Shown one piece after another: positions 20,730 through 28,236 of a stretch of 64,000 bases of DNA. The DNA is taken from assembly GCF_019670125.1 (NCBI RefSeq), contig NZ_AP023033.1, positions 1,372,501-1,436,500 on the forward strand. Direction: 5' to 3'. The notes below the pieces were generated by a model. The model made no database searches. It saw nothing but the letters and a program-made list of their open reading frames with translations, and was not told the DNA's origin. The stretch is from Agarivorans aestuarii (GTDB taxonomy: Bacteria > Pseudomonadota > Gammaproteobacteria > Enterobacterales > Celerinatantimonadaceae). Position 1 is the stretch's first letter. Each line of letters starts with the position of its first letter. The position numbers were made by a program, and so were the translations under genes.

Positions 20730-21101
20730 TTGAGTTATGTTCGTTTTGGAGTAGTTGTTTGCGCGGTGTTCGCGTTTGTTCTTAGTAGCGTTAGTGCTAG
20801 CGCTAGCGCTAGCTTGCTTGTTAGCCCACAAGTAATCGACTCAACTGATCACCAAGTTATGCAAGACTGCCATGTTTATGCTGGCTATTCCCCTGCAAAC
20901 AAGAGTACTGAGTACAAGCCTATTCAAGCCGCTTCTGGTGGAGCGAGTTGCTGTACAGCTAGTTGTATGGCGCCGCCATTGACGAATACTCTCAATTTGG
21001 AACTCGCAGAACTATCTGGCATTGTTTTACCTTTCTCTTCTATGCGCAGCAATGCGCCATATAACACTTCAGACCTTCTTTACCGCCCTCCTATTTTTTA
21101 G
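20730..21101 (+). CDS. Small exported Cys-containing protein, metal-handling candidate
   Basis: 123 residues if the TTG at 20730 is used; no ATG is available in the N-terminal region, so the start is uncertain. A signal peptide is evident (VVVCAVFAFVLSSVSASASA), encoded partly by three tandem GCTAGC units. The mature part has DCHVYAGY, a cluster SCCTASC near residue 74, and ends LLYRPPIF. Small periplasmic proteins with a CC/C cluster and a terminal RPP are common beside copper genes, and a cytochrome c and a DUF411 protein follow. Function is inferred from context only. Confidence 0.55.
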   Translation: MSYVRFGVVVCAVFAFVLSSVSASASASLLVSPQVIDSTDHQVMQDCHVYAGYSPANKSTEYKPIQAASGGASCCTASCMAPPLTNTLNLELAELSGIVLPFSSMRSNAPYNTSDLLYRPPIF

Positions 21102-21276
21102 ACCCTCATGTTTAACAACTGGTCAAGAATAATAGTATTGAATAAACCAGCTTGTATTTCAGGTGTGTTTTTACATGGCTACTATCTTGAACCCTAGTTA
21201 TTAAGGCACTACCTCTTTTCTGTTTGGTAGCGAGAAAAATTAGGTCTTAGTGTGCTAAGGCAAAAGTGGAACAATA

Positions 21277-21840
21277 ATGAACATGTCGTTTTATAAATTA
21301 GTGGCAGCGATGCTGCTTACTGCTTATGCAAATGTGGTTTATGCGGAGCCGAATGAAAATGCACTTGGTGAAAATCTGTATTTAACTATTGGCGGTTATG
21401 GATGCGCAGCTTGCCATGGAAAATACGCGAATGGGGCGGGGAATGTGGGAGGTGACATTCGTGGTGCCAGCTTAGAGCAGCTTAATCACGCCTTAGAAAA
21501 TGAACCAACTATGCTGTTGCTAAGCGACGCATTAGCGCCAGAGCAACGAGGGTTGATTGTGCAATACCTAGCCAGCTTAGGTGAAATGCCGCTGGTGGAG
21601 TGGAGCATCGGTGAAGATACCGACATTGAAGCTCAGCAGCTTATACCCAACCAGTTGAGCCAGTTGGTTGTTAAAAATGACACCTTAGTTTCTATAGCGG
21701 TGGATCTTAGTCCCTTGGCAATAAATCAAACATTACATATAGAGCCTTTAGATACCCAAGCGGTGCAGTTTGTTGCGCCAGCTTTTTCGGTAAGCCTACA
21801 AGTTAATGGGCAGGCTCTACAATTACTAGTGAATGAATAA
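21277..21840 (+). CDS. Exported monohaem cytochrome c-like protein
   Basis: 187 residues. A signal peptide (LVAAMLLTAYANVVYAEP) is followed by a class I cytochrome c domain with one haem site, CAACH, in GGYGCAACHGKYANGAGNVG, and a short helix ending in the LIVQYLASLG pattern of the C-terminal cytochrome helix. The expected distal Met ligand is probably in EPTMLLL. The C-terminal 75 residues form a separate beta-rich segment with no known motif. Its stop overlaps the upstream candidate ATG of the DUF411 gene, so the two are co-transcribed. Confidence 0.8.
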   Translation: MNMSFYKLVAAMLLTAYANVVYAEPNENALGENLYLTIGGYGCAACHGKYANGAGNVGGDIRGASLEQLNHALENEPTMLLLSDALAPEQRGLIVQYLASLGEMPLVEWSIGEDTDIEAQQLIPNQLSQLVVKNDTLVSIAVDLSPLAINQTLHIEPLDTQAVQFVAPAFSVSLQVNGQALQLLVNE

Positions 21841-21847
21841 GAGAATA

Positions 21848-22288
21848 ATGATGAAAATACTAAACAAAATACTACTAAGCCTGTTGGTTTGCTTCAGCAG
21901 TTCGGTATTGGCTAAAACTAGCATTGAGCTATATAAGTCACCCACTTGTGGTTGTTGTACCGAATGGGCCAAAATTATGGAGCAAAAAGGGTATCAGGTG
22001 AATGTGCATCACAAACAACAGTGGAATGTACTAAAACAAAGTTATGACATGCCCCCTCAGCTGCAGTCTTGCCATAGTGCAGTGATTGATGGCTACTTAA
22101 TCGAAGGGCATGTACCGGAAAGTGACATTGCTCGCTTGTTAAAAGAACGCCCCAAAAACATTAAAGGCTTGGCTGCGCCTGGAATGCCACAGCACTCGCC
22201 GGGGATGGCTAAAGAAGGAGCTGCTTATAAAGACTTTAAAGTTATCGCTTTTTCAGAGGACGGCTTAAGTATTTATAAGCAATATTAA
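21848..22288 (+). CDS. DUF411 periplasmic metal-binding protein
   Basis: 146 residues from ATG 21848, which has AAGAG upstream; the ATG at 21833 would overlap the cytochrome gene by 8 bases and adds five residues. Signal peptide KILLSLLVCFSSSVLAK. DUF411 motifs: IELYKSPTCGCCTEWAKIME (CxCC), a conserved Cys in LQSCHSAVIDGYLIEGHVP, and GLAAPGMPQHSPGM with His and Met residues typical of a copper site. DUF411 proteins are found with copper-resistance genes; the exact role is not established. A terminator follows, closing a small copper- or thiol-related group. Confidence 0.86.
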   Translation: MMKILNKILLSLLVCFSSSVLAKTSIELYKSPTCGCCTEWAKIMEQKGYQVNVHHKQQWNVLKQSYDMPPQLQSCHSAVIDGYLIEGHVPESDIARLLKERPKNIKGLAAPGMPQHSPGMAKEGAAYKDFKVIAFSEDGLSIYKQY

Positions 22289-22312
22289 GGTTTTGTAGGT
22301 GATCTAAACTTA

Positions 22313-22336
22313 GGCCAGCTCTTTGCTGGCCTTTTC
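22313..22336 (+). terminator. Rho-independent terminator after the DUF411 gene
   Basis: A perfect stem GGCCAGC/GCTGGCC with loop TCTTT is followed by TTTTC. Confidence 0.8.
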
Positions 22337-22345
22337 ATTGTTAGT

Positions 22346-22379
22346 TGTCCCGTCCGGAAATAGGTTGACATAAAGAGGA
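22346..22379 (+). mobile_element. Orphan terminal inverted repeat of the local IS3-family element
   Basis: These 34 bases are identical to the OrfA-proximal end of the complete IS at 54803-56101, in the opposite orientation, starting at the TG terminus; two more bases outside (GT) also match. No transposase sequence follows. After AAAGAGGA the sequence switches to the tRNA-Val-derived repeat unit, which itself contains AAAGAGGA, so the IS remnant appears joined to the unit within this 8-base homology. Confidence 0.85.
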
Positions 22380-22478
22380 GGGCGTTGCTCTCCTGTTCTT
22401 TGTGACTAAGCGATACGTTCGAATTTTTTATTTGGAAGAAAGCAAAAAAGCCTGCAAATAATGCAGGCCTTTCTAATA
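22380..22478 (-). pseudogene. Truncated tRNA-Val-derived repeat unit
   Basis: This stretch matches the 5' half and trailer of the two 149-bp degenerate units to its right (GGGCGTTG, CTAAGCGATA), with more base changes. The part that would hold the T-arm and acceptor 3' end is missing, replaced by the IS end. A terminator-like hairpin with stem GCCTGCA/TGCAGGC (22444-22473) remains. Confidence 0.7.
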
Positions 22479-22564
22479 TGGTGGTCGCTACTGGGCTTGA
22501 ACCAGTGACCCTCGCCTAGCAAAGAGGAGGGCGTTGTTCTCCTGCTCTTTATGGCTAAGCGATA
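22479..22564 (-). pseudogene. Degenerate tRNA-Val-like unit, copy 1
   Basis: The 3' 43 bases, including the T-arm, acceptor 3' strand and CCA, are identical to the intact tRNA-Val genes. The 5' half is altered: the acceptor 5' strand begins TATCGCT instead of GGTCGCT, the D-arm is replaced, and the anticodon stem CGCC/GGCG closes a loop of about 12 bases (CTCCTCTTTGCTA region) with no valine anticodon. It is therefore not a functional tRNA-Val. It is nearly identical to copy 2 over a 149-bp period. Confidence 0.75.
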
Positions 22565-22592
22565 GGTTTGAGCTTTCTGATTGGCGGAAAGC

Positions 22593-22623
22593 AAAAAGGC
22601 CAGCAAATGATGCAGGCCTTTTA
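22593..22623 (-). terminator. Terminator-like hairpin within the degenerate repeat
   Basis: AAAAAGGCC(A)GCA/TGCAGGCCTTTT with one mismatch against the copy at 22742. On the minus strand it follows the CCA end of copy 2 (22628). Confidence 0.6.
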
Positions 22624-22627
22624 AATA

Positions 22628-22713
22628 TGGTGGTCGCTACTGGGCTTGAACCAGTGACCCTCGCCTAGCAAAGAGGAGGGCGTTGTTCTCCCGCTCTTTA
22701 TGGCTAAGCGATA
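22628..22713 (-). pseudogene. Degenerate tRNA-Val-like unit, copy 2
   Basis: Same structure as copy 1, with intact T-arm/acceptor 3' part and a rebuilt 5' half carrying an oversized anticodon loop. Across 149 bases it differs from copy 1 at only a few positions, one in the anomalous 5' half and the others in the hairpin. The near-identity of two non-functional copies implies a recent tandem duplication, or retention. Confidence 0.75.
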
Positions 22714-22741
22714 GGTTTGAGCTTTCTGATTGGCGGAAAGC

Positions 22742-22772
22742 AAAAAGGCCTGCAAATGATGCAGGCCTTTTT
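22742..22772 (-). terminator. Terminator of the tRNA-Val operon
   Basis: A perfect stem AAAGGCCTGCA/TGCAGGCCTTT with loop AATGA and T-runs on both strands. On the minus strand it begins just after the CCA of the last intact tRNA-Val (22777), the expected place for the operon terminator. Confidence 0.88.
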
Positions 22773-22776
22773 AATA

Positions 22777-22852
22777 TGGTGGTCGCTACTGGGCTTGAAC
22801 CAGTGACCCTCGCCTTGTAAGGGCGATGCTCTCCCAACTGAGCTAAGCGACC
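22777..22852 (-). tRNA. tRNA-Val(UAC), copy 1
   Basis: 76 nt including an encoded CCA. Minus strand reads GGTCGCTTAGCTCAGTTGGG at the 5' end and ends in GCGACCACCA. The anticodon loop is CT-TAC-AA, closed by TCGCC/GGCGA. The cloverleaf is intact. It is the most promoter-distal intact copy. Confidence 0.97.
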
Positions 22853-22901
22853 GAATTTTGTCTTACTAGTAAACCGTTCAAAGAACCATTTACTTTAAAT
22901 A

Positions 22902-22973
22902 TGGTGGTCGCTACTGGCTTAAACCTGCGATTCTCACCATGTAGAGAGTAGGGCGATGCCCTTACCAACCGCT
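22902..22973 (-). pseudogene. Decayed tRNA-Val copy in the array
   Basis: It lies exactly 125 bases from the copy at 22777, at the expected array position. The acceptor 3' end and CCA survive, but the T-arm lost a base (CTGGCTTAAACC), the anticodon region is scrambled and the acceptor 5' strand is replaced by a GCTAACACTA stretch. The unit is shortened to 98 bases. Confidence 0.8.
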
Positions 22974-22999
22974 AACACTAATTGTTTAGTGTTTAAATA

Positions 23000-23075
23000 T
23001 GGTGGTCGCTACTGGGCTTGAACCAGTGACCCTCGCCTTGTAAGGGCGATGCTCTCCCAACTGAGCTAAGCGACC
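23000..23075 (-). tRNA. tRNA-Val(UAC), copy 2
   Basis: 76 nt identical to the other intact copies, anticodon TAC, CCA encoded. The next copies follow at exactly 125-base intervals. Confidence 0.97.
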
Positions 23076-23124
23076 GAATTTTGTCTTACCAGTAAACCGT
23101 TCAAAGAACCATTTACTTTAAATA

Positions 23125-23200
23125 TGGTGGTCGCTACTGGGCTTGAACCAGTGACCCTCGCCTTGTAAGGGCGATGCTCTCCCAACTGAGCTAAGCGACC
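23125..23200 (-). tRNA. tRNA-Val(UAC), copy 3
   Basis: 76 nt identical to the other intact copies, with the same 49-base spacer carrying AAACCGTTCAAAGAACC. Confidence 0.97.
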
Positions 23201-23249
23201 GAATTTTGTCTTACCAGTAAACCGTTCAAAGAACCATTTACTTTAAATA

Positions 23250-23325
23250 TGGTGGTCGCTACTGGGCTTGAACCAGTGACCCTCGCCTTGTAAGGGCGAT
23301 GCTCTCCCAACTGAGCTAAGCGACC
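23250..23325 (-). tRNA. tRNA-Val(UAC), copy 4
   Basis: 76 nt identical to the other intact copies. The spacer to its right differs from the preceding one by only a few bases. Confidence 0.97.
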
Positions 23326-23374
23326 GAATTTTGTGTTACTAGTAAACCGTTCAAAGAACCATTTACTCTAAATA

Positions 23375-23450
23375 TGGTGGTCGCTACTGGGCTTGAACCA
23401 GTGACCCTCGCCTTGTAAGGGCGATGCTCTCCCAACTGAGCTAAGCGACC
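23375..23450 (-). tRNA. tRNA-Val(UAC), copy 5, promoter-proximal
   Basis: 76 nt identical to the other intact copies. It is first in the transcript, beginning about 15 bases downstream of a consensus -10 element. Confidence 0.97.
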
Positions 23451-23465
23451 GTCTTGTGGGGGCGT

Positions 23466-23493
23466 ATTATAGGGTGGTCTGCGTGTGTGTCAA
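23466..23493 (-). promoter_or_regulatory. Sigma-70 promoter of the tRNA-Val operon
   Basis: On the minus strand a perfect -35 TTGACA (23488-23493) and a perfect -10 TATAAT (23466-23471) are separated by 16 bases. The discriminator is GC-rich (ACGCCCCC), the type linked to stringent control of stable RNA genes. Confidence 0.92.
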
Positions 23494-23679
23494 CGCAAAT
23501 TTTAAGGAAACTGACTGCTTGCACAAATTCTCGTCAAAATGCTTATTTAGGCTGCTGTGTTGGCCAAAATGTTAGCGAATTAAGCGTGCTTTGAGTGTGG
23601 CTCTTAGCTAGCGAATTTTGTTGGGTGTGGTAAAATCCGCGCCATTCAACTCGGTCAACTATTTAACTAGAGAATAAAC

Positions 23680-25167
23680 ATGACAGTTCGTACTCGCGTA
23701 GCACCTTCACCAACGGGTGACCCACATGTAGGTACCGCCTATATCGCATTATTTAACTACTGTTTTGCCAAGCAACATGGTGGCGAATTTATTCTACGTA
23801 TTGAAGATACCGACCAAGCACGTAGTTCGCGTGAATCTGAACAAGCCATCTACGACAGCCTAAGCTGGATAGGTTTGAACTGGGATGAAGGCCCAGATTG
23901 TGGCGGAGCCGCTGGCCCATACCGCCAGAGCGAGCGTAGTGACATATACAAGAAATACGCTCAACAGCTTATTGATGAAGGTAAAGCGTTCTACTGTTTT
24001 GCTACGTCAGAAGAGCTTGATGAAATGCGTAAGCAGCAAATGGCAGAAGGCCTACAGCCTAAGTACGATGGCCGAGGCTTAAAACTTAGCGCTGAAGAAA
24101 TTGCTGCTAACCTAGCAGAAGGCAAACCTTACGTAGTGCGTATGAAAATACCTGAGTCTGGTAGCTTTAGCTTTAGCGACTATTTACGTGGTGAAGTTGA
24201 GATCCCTTGGGAACAGGTAGATATGCAAGTGCTACTTAAAGCCGATGGTTTACCAACTTACTTCTTGGCTAATGTTGTAGACGACCACCTAATGGGCATT
24301 ACCCACGTATTCCGTGGAGAAGAATGGTTAAACTCTGCGCCAAAACTGCTGAAGTTATATCAAGATTTGGGTTGGGAAGCGCCAGTGCTTGGCCACATGC
24401 CATTGTTGCGTAACCCGGATAAGAGCAAGCTAAGTAAGCGTAAAAACCCAACCAGCGTAAATTACTATCGTAAGATGGGCTTCTTGCCGGAAGCAATGCT
24501 TAACTATTTAGGCCGCATGGGTTGGTCTATGCCTGATGAGCGTGAAAAATTCACCTTGGCAGAAATGATTGAGCACTTCGATATGAAGCGTGTATCGCTT
24601 GGCGGCCCAGTATTTGATGTAGATAAACTCAAGTGGTTAAACGGTTTGTGGATCCGTGAAGACCTAAGCGATGAGCAGTTAGCTCAACGTTTAGTTGAGT
24701 GGGCTTACAACCAAGAAACCTTGATGAGCATTATTCCGCAAGCAAAAGCGCGTTTAGATGTATTAAGTGACTTAGCACCGCTTGCTGGGCACTTTGTATC
24801 GGGCATTCCAGAATATGCGCCAGAGCTGCTTACTGCAGGTAAACTTGAAGAAGAGCAAGTTCGTAGTTTGTTGCAGATGTTTATTTGGCAACTAGAAGAG
24901 CAGCGCCAATGGGACAAAGACACGGTATTTGAGGTAGCTAAGCAACTATCTGCTCATCTAGATGTTAAAATCCGTGATTTCTTAGAGCCTATTTTTGTGG
25001 CTATTACTGGCAAAACCAGTTCTACCTCGGTAGTTGATGCTATGGCTATTCTTGGTTCAGACATGAGCCGAGCACGTTTACGCTTTGCACTAAGCCATAT
25101 TGGCGTAAGTAAGAAGCAAGCTAAGTCGTTAGATAAAGCATATCGCGCATACAAAGCTAGCTGGTAA
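23680..25167 (+). CDS. gltX: Glutamyl-tRNA synthetase
   Basis: 495 residues, class I synthetase charging tRNA-Glu. The HIGH-type motif is [13 protein letters not shown] (9-21) and the KMSKS-type motif is [11 protein letters not shown] (about 245-255). The C-terminal anticodon-binding region ends ISKKQAK-like ([16 protein letters not shown]). No zinc-binding Cys cluster is obvious, which occurs in some GltX subtypes. It stands alone between the tRNA-Val array (divergent) and a terminator; gltX next to a valine tRNA cluster is also seen in E. coli. Confidence 0.97.
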   Translation: MTVRTRVAPSPTGDPHVGTAYIALFNYCFAKQHGGEFILRIEDTDQARSSRESEQAIYDSLSWIGLNWDEGPDCGGAAGPYRQSERSDIYKKYAQQLIDEGKAFYCFATSEELDEMRKQQMAEGLQPKYDGRGLKLSAEEIAANLAEGKPYVVRMKIPESGSFSFSDYLRGEVEIPWEQVDMQVLLKADGLPTYFLANVVDDHLMGITHVFRGEEWLNSAPKLLKLYQDLGWEAPVLGHMPLLRNPDKSKLSKRKNPTSVNYYRKMGFLPEAMLNYLGRMGWSMPDEREKFTLAEMIEHFDMKRVSLGGPVFDVDKLKWLNGLWIREDLSDEQLAQRLVEWAYNQETLMSIIPQAKARLDVLSDLAPLAGHFVSGIPEYAPELLTAGKLEEEQVRSLLQMFIWQLEEQRQWDKDTVFEVAKQLSAHLDVKIRDFLEPIFVAITGKTSSTSVVDAMAILGSDMSRARLRFALSHIGVSKKQAKSLDKAYRAYKASW

Positions 25168-25184
25168 ACCGCCGTTAATACTTA

Positions 25185-25214
25185 AAAAGCCAACGCTAAG
25201 CGTTGGCTTTTTTT
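25185..25214 (+). terminator. Rho-independent terminator of gltX
   Basis: A perfect stem AGCCAACGCT/AGCGTTGGCT is followed by seven T, about 20 bases after the gltX stop. Confidence 0.93.
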
Positions 25215-25237
25215 ATTTCTTAGCGTAAATAGTTTGT

Positions 25238-25318
25238 TTATACCAATAACATGCTGCCACAAGCTGCAAGCAGTAAACCTAGTGCCAGCAAGAACTGCAA
25301 TTGAAGTCTAATACTCAT
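25238..25318 (-). CDS. Candidate 26-residue membrane miniprotein
   Basis: A short frame on the minus strand encodes MSIRLQLQFLLALGLLLAAC followed by GSMLLV. AGGAAC lies a good distance (6 bases) before the ATG. The peptide is a single hydrophobic helix after a basic N terminus, with a lipobox-like LAAC. It could be a small membrane protein or simply chance; length gives little statistical support. It is convergent with gltX. Confidence 0.35.
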   Translation of the reverse strand: MSIRLQLQFLLALGLLLAACGSMLLV

Positions 25319-25781
25319 CGTGTTCCTATATTATGCATCAGTAGATAACCCATCTTGCATCAAGCACTGTAGCGATTACCTTGAATTGCTTCACAGTTTG
25401 TTTTTTAACCAGGACTTATACATTAAAAACCTTCTTTAGATCTCATTTATATTGCGTTTTAATGCCAATCTTGTAACCAAATTGACACAATGGCATAACA
25501 TGCTGAAAGCCTAGAATATGGTCAAACTTGCTAAGCCCATTAGTAACATGCTTATTCACAAGTGACTTATTTATAAATAAAGTCTTGAGCATCTAGTATT
25601 TGGCTTTTTTTTTGCTATTGTTGTGGTTGCACAAAGCTTGATTGTGGATATTAAGCAATAAGTTATGACCGGGTGAACATGAATAAGTTTGAAGCAAGGA
25701 AAGCTTTAGCACTTGGTTAAGTGAAATCAACTAAATTTGGTTTTTAGCATAAACCAATAGTGATCGTTACAAGGAGATTCG
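25319..25781 (+). promoter_or_regulatory. Long upstream region of the STAS gene, with a possible sigma-54 promoter
   Basis: 460 AT-rich bases with no convincing gene. At 25601-25616 the sequence TGGC, nine T, GCT has the GG-N10-GC spacing of a sigma-54 -24/-12 element (TGGC...TTGCT), about 165 bases before the STAS start. The element lies in a T-run, so chance is a real possibility. The STAS gene has an AAGGAG ribosome site. Confidence 0.3.
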
Positions 25782-26093
25782 ATGTCTATTAGTAGTCAGT
25801 TAGATCAAGATTCAGGTCAGCTTGTTATTAGTGTGGCCGGTAGGTTTGATTATTCTTTGCACCGTGACTTCAGAGCTTGTTACGAGCACGTATCGGTAGA
25901 GGGAATTCAGCTTATTCTTGACTTAAGCAGTGCTGATTATATGGATAGTTCTGCATTAGGTATGATGTTATTGCTCAAAGAACATGCTGAGAAAAGCCAA
26001 GCTGAAGCCCTTACTATTCGTAAACCCTCACCGGCAATTTTAAAGATTTTAGAAATAGCCAACTTCGATAAACTACTTAAAATCGAAAATTAG
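25782..26093 (+). CDS. STAS-domain anti-sigma factor antagonist (CrsA/HsbA-like)
   Basis: 103 residues, a single STAS domain of SpoIIAA type. The phosphorylatable Ser lies in ADYMDSSALGMMLLLKEH (Ser56/Ser57). Such proteins are inactivated by phosphorylation by an HATPase kinase and reactivated by a PP2C phosphatase; unphosphorylated they bind an anti-sigma factor. The stop overlaps the GTG of the next gene by one base (TAGTG), and that gene encodes both enzyme activities, matching the CrsA-CrsR pair of Shewanella and HsbA-HsbR of Pseudomonas. Confidence 0.88.
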   Translation: MSISSQLDQDSGQLVISVAGRFDYSLHRDFRACYEHVSVEGIQLILDLSSADYMDSSALGMMLLLKEHAEKSQAEALTIRKPSPAILKILEIANFDKLLKIEN

Positions 26094-27790
26094 TGTTTGA
26101 AGTTGATACGCTAAGTTTTCTTAACAAGGCGGTTAAAGGCACAGCCCTAGTGGTTGACGATACCCGCATAAACCGTTTGTTGTTGGGAAAAATACTCAGT
26201 GATATTGGCTATCAGGTGGTATTTGCTGAACATGGCCGAGAAGCGGTAGAGCTGTTTCAGCAGCAAGATATCGATATTGTGTTCATGGATGTATTGATGC
26301 CAGTAATGGATGGTTATCAAGCAACCGCCGAAATTAAACGTTTAAGTACTCAAAAATTTACCCCAGTTTTATTTGTTACCGCACAAAATGAAGTGGATGC
26401 ATTGGTTAAGTGCATTGCCTGCGGTGGTGATGACATTCTATTTAAGCCTGTTCATCAAGCGGTACTCAAAGCCAAAGCGCTTGGCTTTGAACGTACTAGA
26501 GCTATTTACAATGAAATAAGCCGACTGCATAACCAGCTTCGAGAGGAAGAAGAGCTAGCCGAGCGGGTATTTAGTAGCGCGGTGGCTAACTCACATTGTG
26601 CCGACCAAGAGCTGCTTGTATCGCTAGATAGCGCGTCTACCTTTTCCGGAGATGTTGTTTTTGCAGAGTATCGCCCAAATGGCGATATTCATGTTTTGCT
26701 GGGTGACTTTACCGGGCATGGTTTGCGAGCAGCAATAGGTGCAATGCCCGTTGCCGATATTTTTAGAGGCATGACTCGCAAAGGTTATACTGGTGAAGCC
26801 ATTCTTCGGCAAATTAACCGTCGCCTGCATCGCTTATTACCCACTGGTATGTTTATGGCCGGTATATTTGTAGAGCTTTCGCTTCAGCAAAAATCTTTAA
26901 CGGTTTGGAATGGCGGCATGCCTGAGCTACTTGTTTACAATACTCAACAACAAAGTATTCGTGAACGCCTAAGATCTGAATCAATTCCACTAGGTATTCA
27001 AAACGAAGTAGAACTCAACCTCAAAACGCTACCTTGGTTACCCTATGACCACGTGGTGTTATTAAGTGACGGCGTGACCGAAGCGCTTAGTGTTAGCGGC
27101 GAGATGTTTGGCGAACAGCGTTTAATAAATGCAATTGCTGATAAGGCGAGCCATCCCTCTTTTATTGCCAGCATTCAACATGCGCTAGAAGGGTTTTGTG
27201 AAGGTGCTGAGCAACTCGATGATATCAGCATGGTAGAAGTACCCGACTTATTAAATAGGCCTAACCAACAGGCAGACGATACTTATAACGCTGGTCCGCT
27301 GGCTGCAGGGCAATGGAGTTGGCAACTAGAGTTAGACGCTACCAGTCTTAAAAAATTTACGCCTATCCCCCTGTTAATGACCACCTTGCAAGAGCTGTCG
27401 GTACACCAAACCGACCGCAATATCTTATTTACTGTAGTCAGTGAATTGTTTAACAACGCCTTTGAACATGGCGTATTAGGGCTAGATTCGGCGATAAAAA
27501 CTTCTGCTAGTGGTTTTGAGGAGTATTATCGCCAGCGTAAACGCAGAGCCAAAAAACTTACCGAAGGCTCGGTAAGCATTGCGATTGAGTTTGATGGAAA
27601 GCAGACTCGACAATTCACTATTCAAGTTGCTGACAGCGGCAATGGGTTTGAAGCCTCACAAGTTGCTGAAAAAAGTGCTGAACAGCAATACTCGGGTAGA
27701 GGCTTGCGTTTGGTAGAGTCTCTTTGTGAAAGCATGACGTTTAATCCGCAAGGCAACTGCGTTGCTGCGGTTTACCGCTGCCAACATTAA
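26093..27790 (+). CDS. Receiver-PP2C-HATPase partner-switch regulator (CrsR/HsbR-like)
   Basis: 565 residues, GTG start. Three domains: a response-regulator receiver (about 15-135, phospho-acceptor Asp66 in IVFMDVLMP), a PP2C/SpoIIE phosphatase (about 175-390; GDVVFAEY, GDFTGHGLRAA and LLSDGVTEAL give the metal Asp residues), and an RsbW-type HATPase (about 415-565; N-box ELFNNAFEHG, then ADSGNGF and GRGLRLVESL). One protein therefore can phosphorylate and dephosphorylate the STAS protein, set by receiver phosphorylation. In Shewanella the analogous CrsR binds RpoS; whether RpoS or FlgM is the target here cannot be read from the sequence. No cognate sensor kinase is nearby. Confidence 0.88.
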   Translation: MFEVDTLSFLNKAVKGTALVVDDTRINRLLLGKILSDIGYQVVFAEHGREAVELFQQQDIDIVFMDVLMPVMDGYQATAEIKRLSTQKFTPVLFVTAQNEVDALVKCIACGGDDILFKPVHQAVLKAKALGFERTRAIYNEISRLHNQLREEEELAERVFSSAVANSHCADQELLVSLDSASTFSGDVVFAEYRPNGDIHVLLGDFTGHGLRAAIGAMPVADIFRGMTRKGYTGEAILRQINRRLHRLLPTGMFMAGIFVELSLQQKSLTVWNGGMPELLVYNTQQQSIRERLRSESIPLGIQNEVELNLKTLPWLPYDHVVLLSDGVTEALSVSGEMFGEQRLINAIADKASHPSFIASIQHALEGFCEGAEQLDDISMVEVPDLLNRPNQQADDTYNAGPLAAGQWSWQLELDATSLKKFTPIPLLMTTLQELSVHQTDRNILFTVVSELFNNAFEHGVLGLDSAIKTSASGFEEYYRQRKRRAKKLTEGSVSIAIEFDGKQTRQFTIQVADSGNGFEASQVAEKSAEQQYSGRGLRLVESLCESMTFNPQGNCVAAVYRCQH

Positions 27791-27859
27791 ACAAAATTCT
27801 ATAAATGGTCTTGAATTGTTGGCTAATTGAGCAAGTGGCTCGTTTCTTAGTAAAAACGG

Positions 27860-27888
27860 TTGACACTCTAGTTCCCGCTGCTTAGAAT
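27860..27888 (+). promoter_or_regulatory. Sigma-70 promoter of the tRNA-Ala pair
   Basis: -35 TTGACA (27860-27865) and -10 TAGAAT (27883-27888) with 17-base spacing, about 45 bases before the first tRNA-Ala. Confidence 0.85.
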
Positions 27889-27933
27889 TCTGCTCGCTTT
27901 CGGCAGATATTTTATTGAAAGTAGTGTGACTTT

Positions 27934-28009
<76 letters not shown>

Positions 28010-28030
28010 ATTCACACCCTACCGTATATC

Positions 28031-28106
<76 letters not shown>

Positions 28107-28236
28107 ATTTTCTCCTCTACTTGTATTCTGTATTGAACAACTAACACTTAGTTGTGATTTTCTGTTTCTGTCTATTGTGGATTTAAGGCCGTACTTACTA
28201 CACTCAAAGTCTGAAGTATAATAATGAGTACCGCTT

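Noticed and set aside
20796-20813. Three GCTAGC units as a phase-variable tract
   Set aside because: Six-base units change length without shifting frame and encode the signal peptide, so they would not switch expression off.
22406-22837. Two 66-codon minus-strand frames
   Set aside because: They are translated tRNA and hairpin sequence repeated in the array, not proteins.
22371-23450. Repeats resembling a CRISPR array
   Set aside because: The repeat unit is a tRNA-Val gene with a T-arm and CCA, and the spacers are near-identical, so it is a tandem tRNA array.
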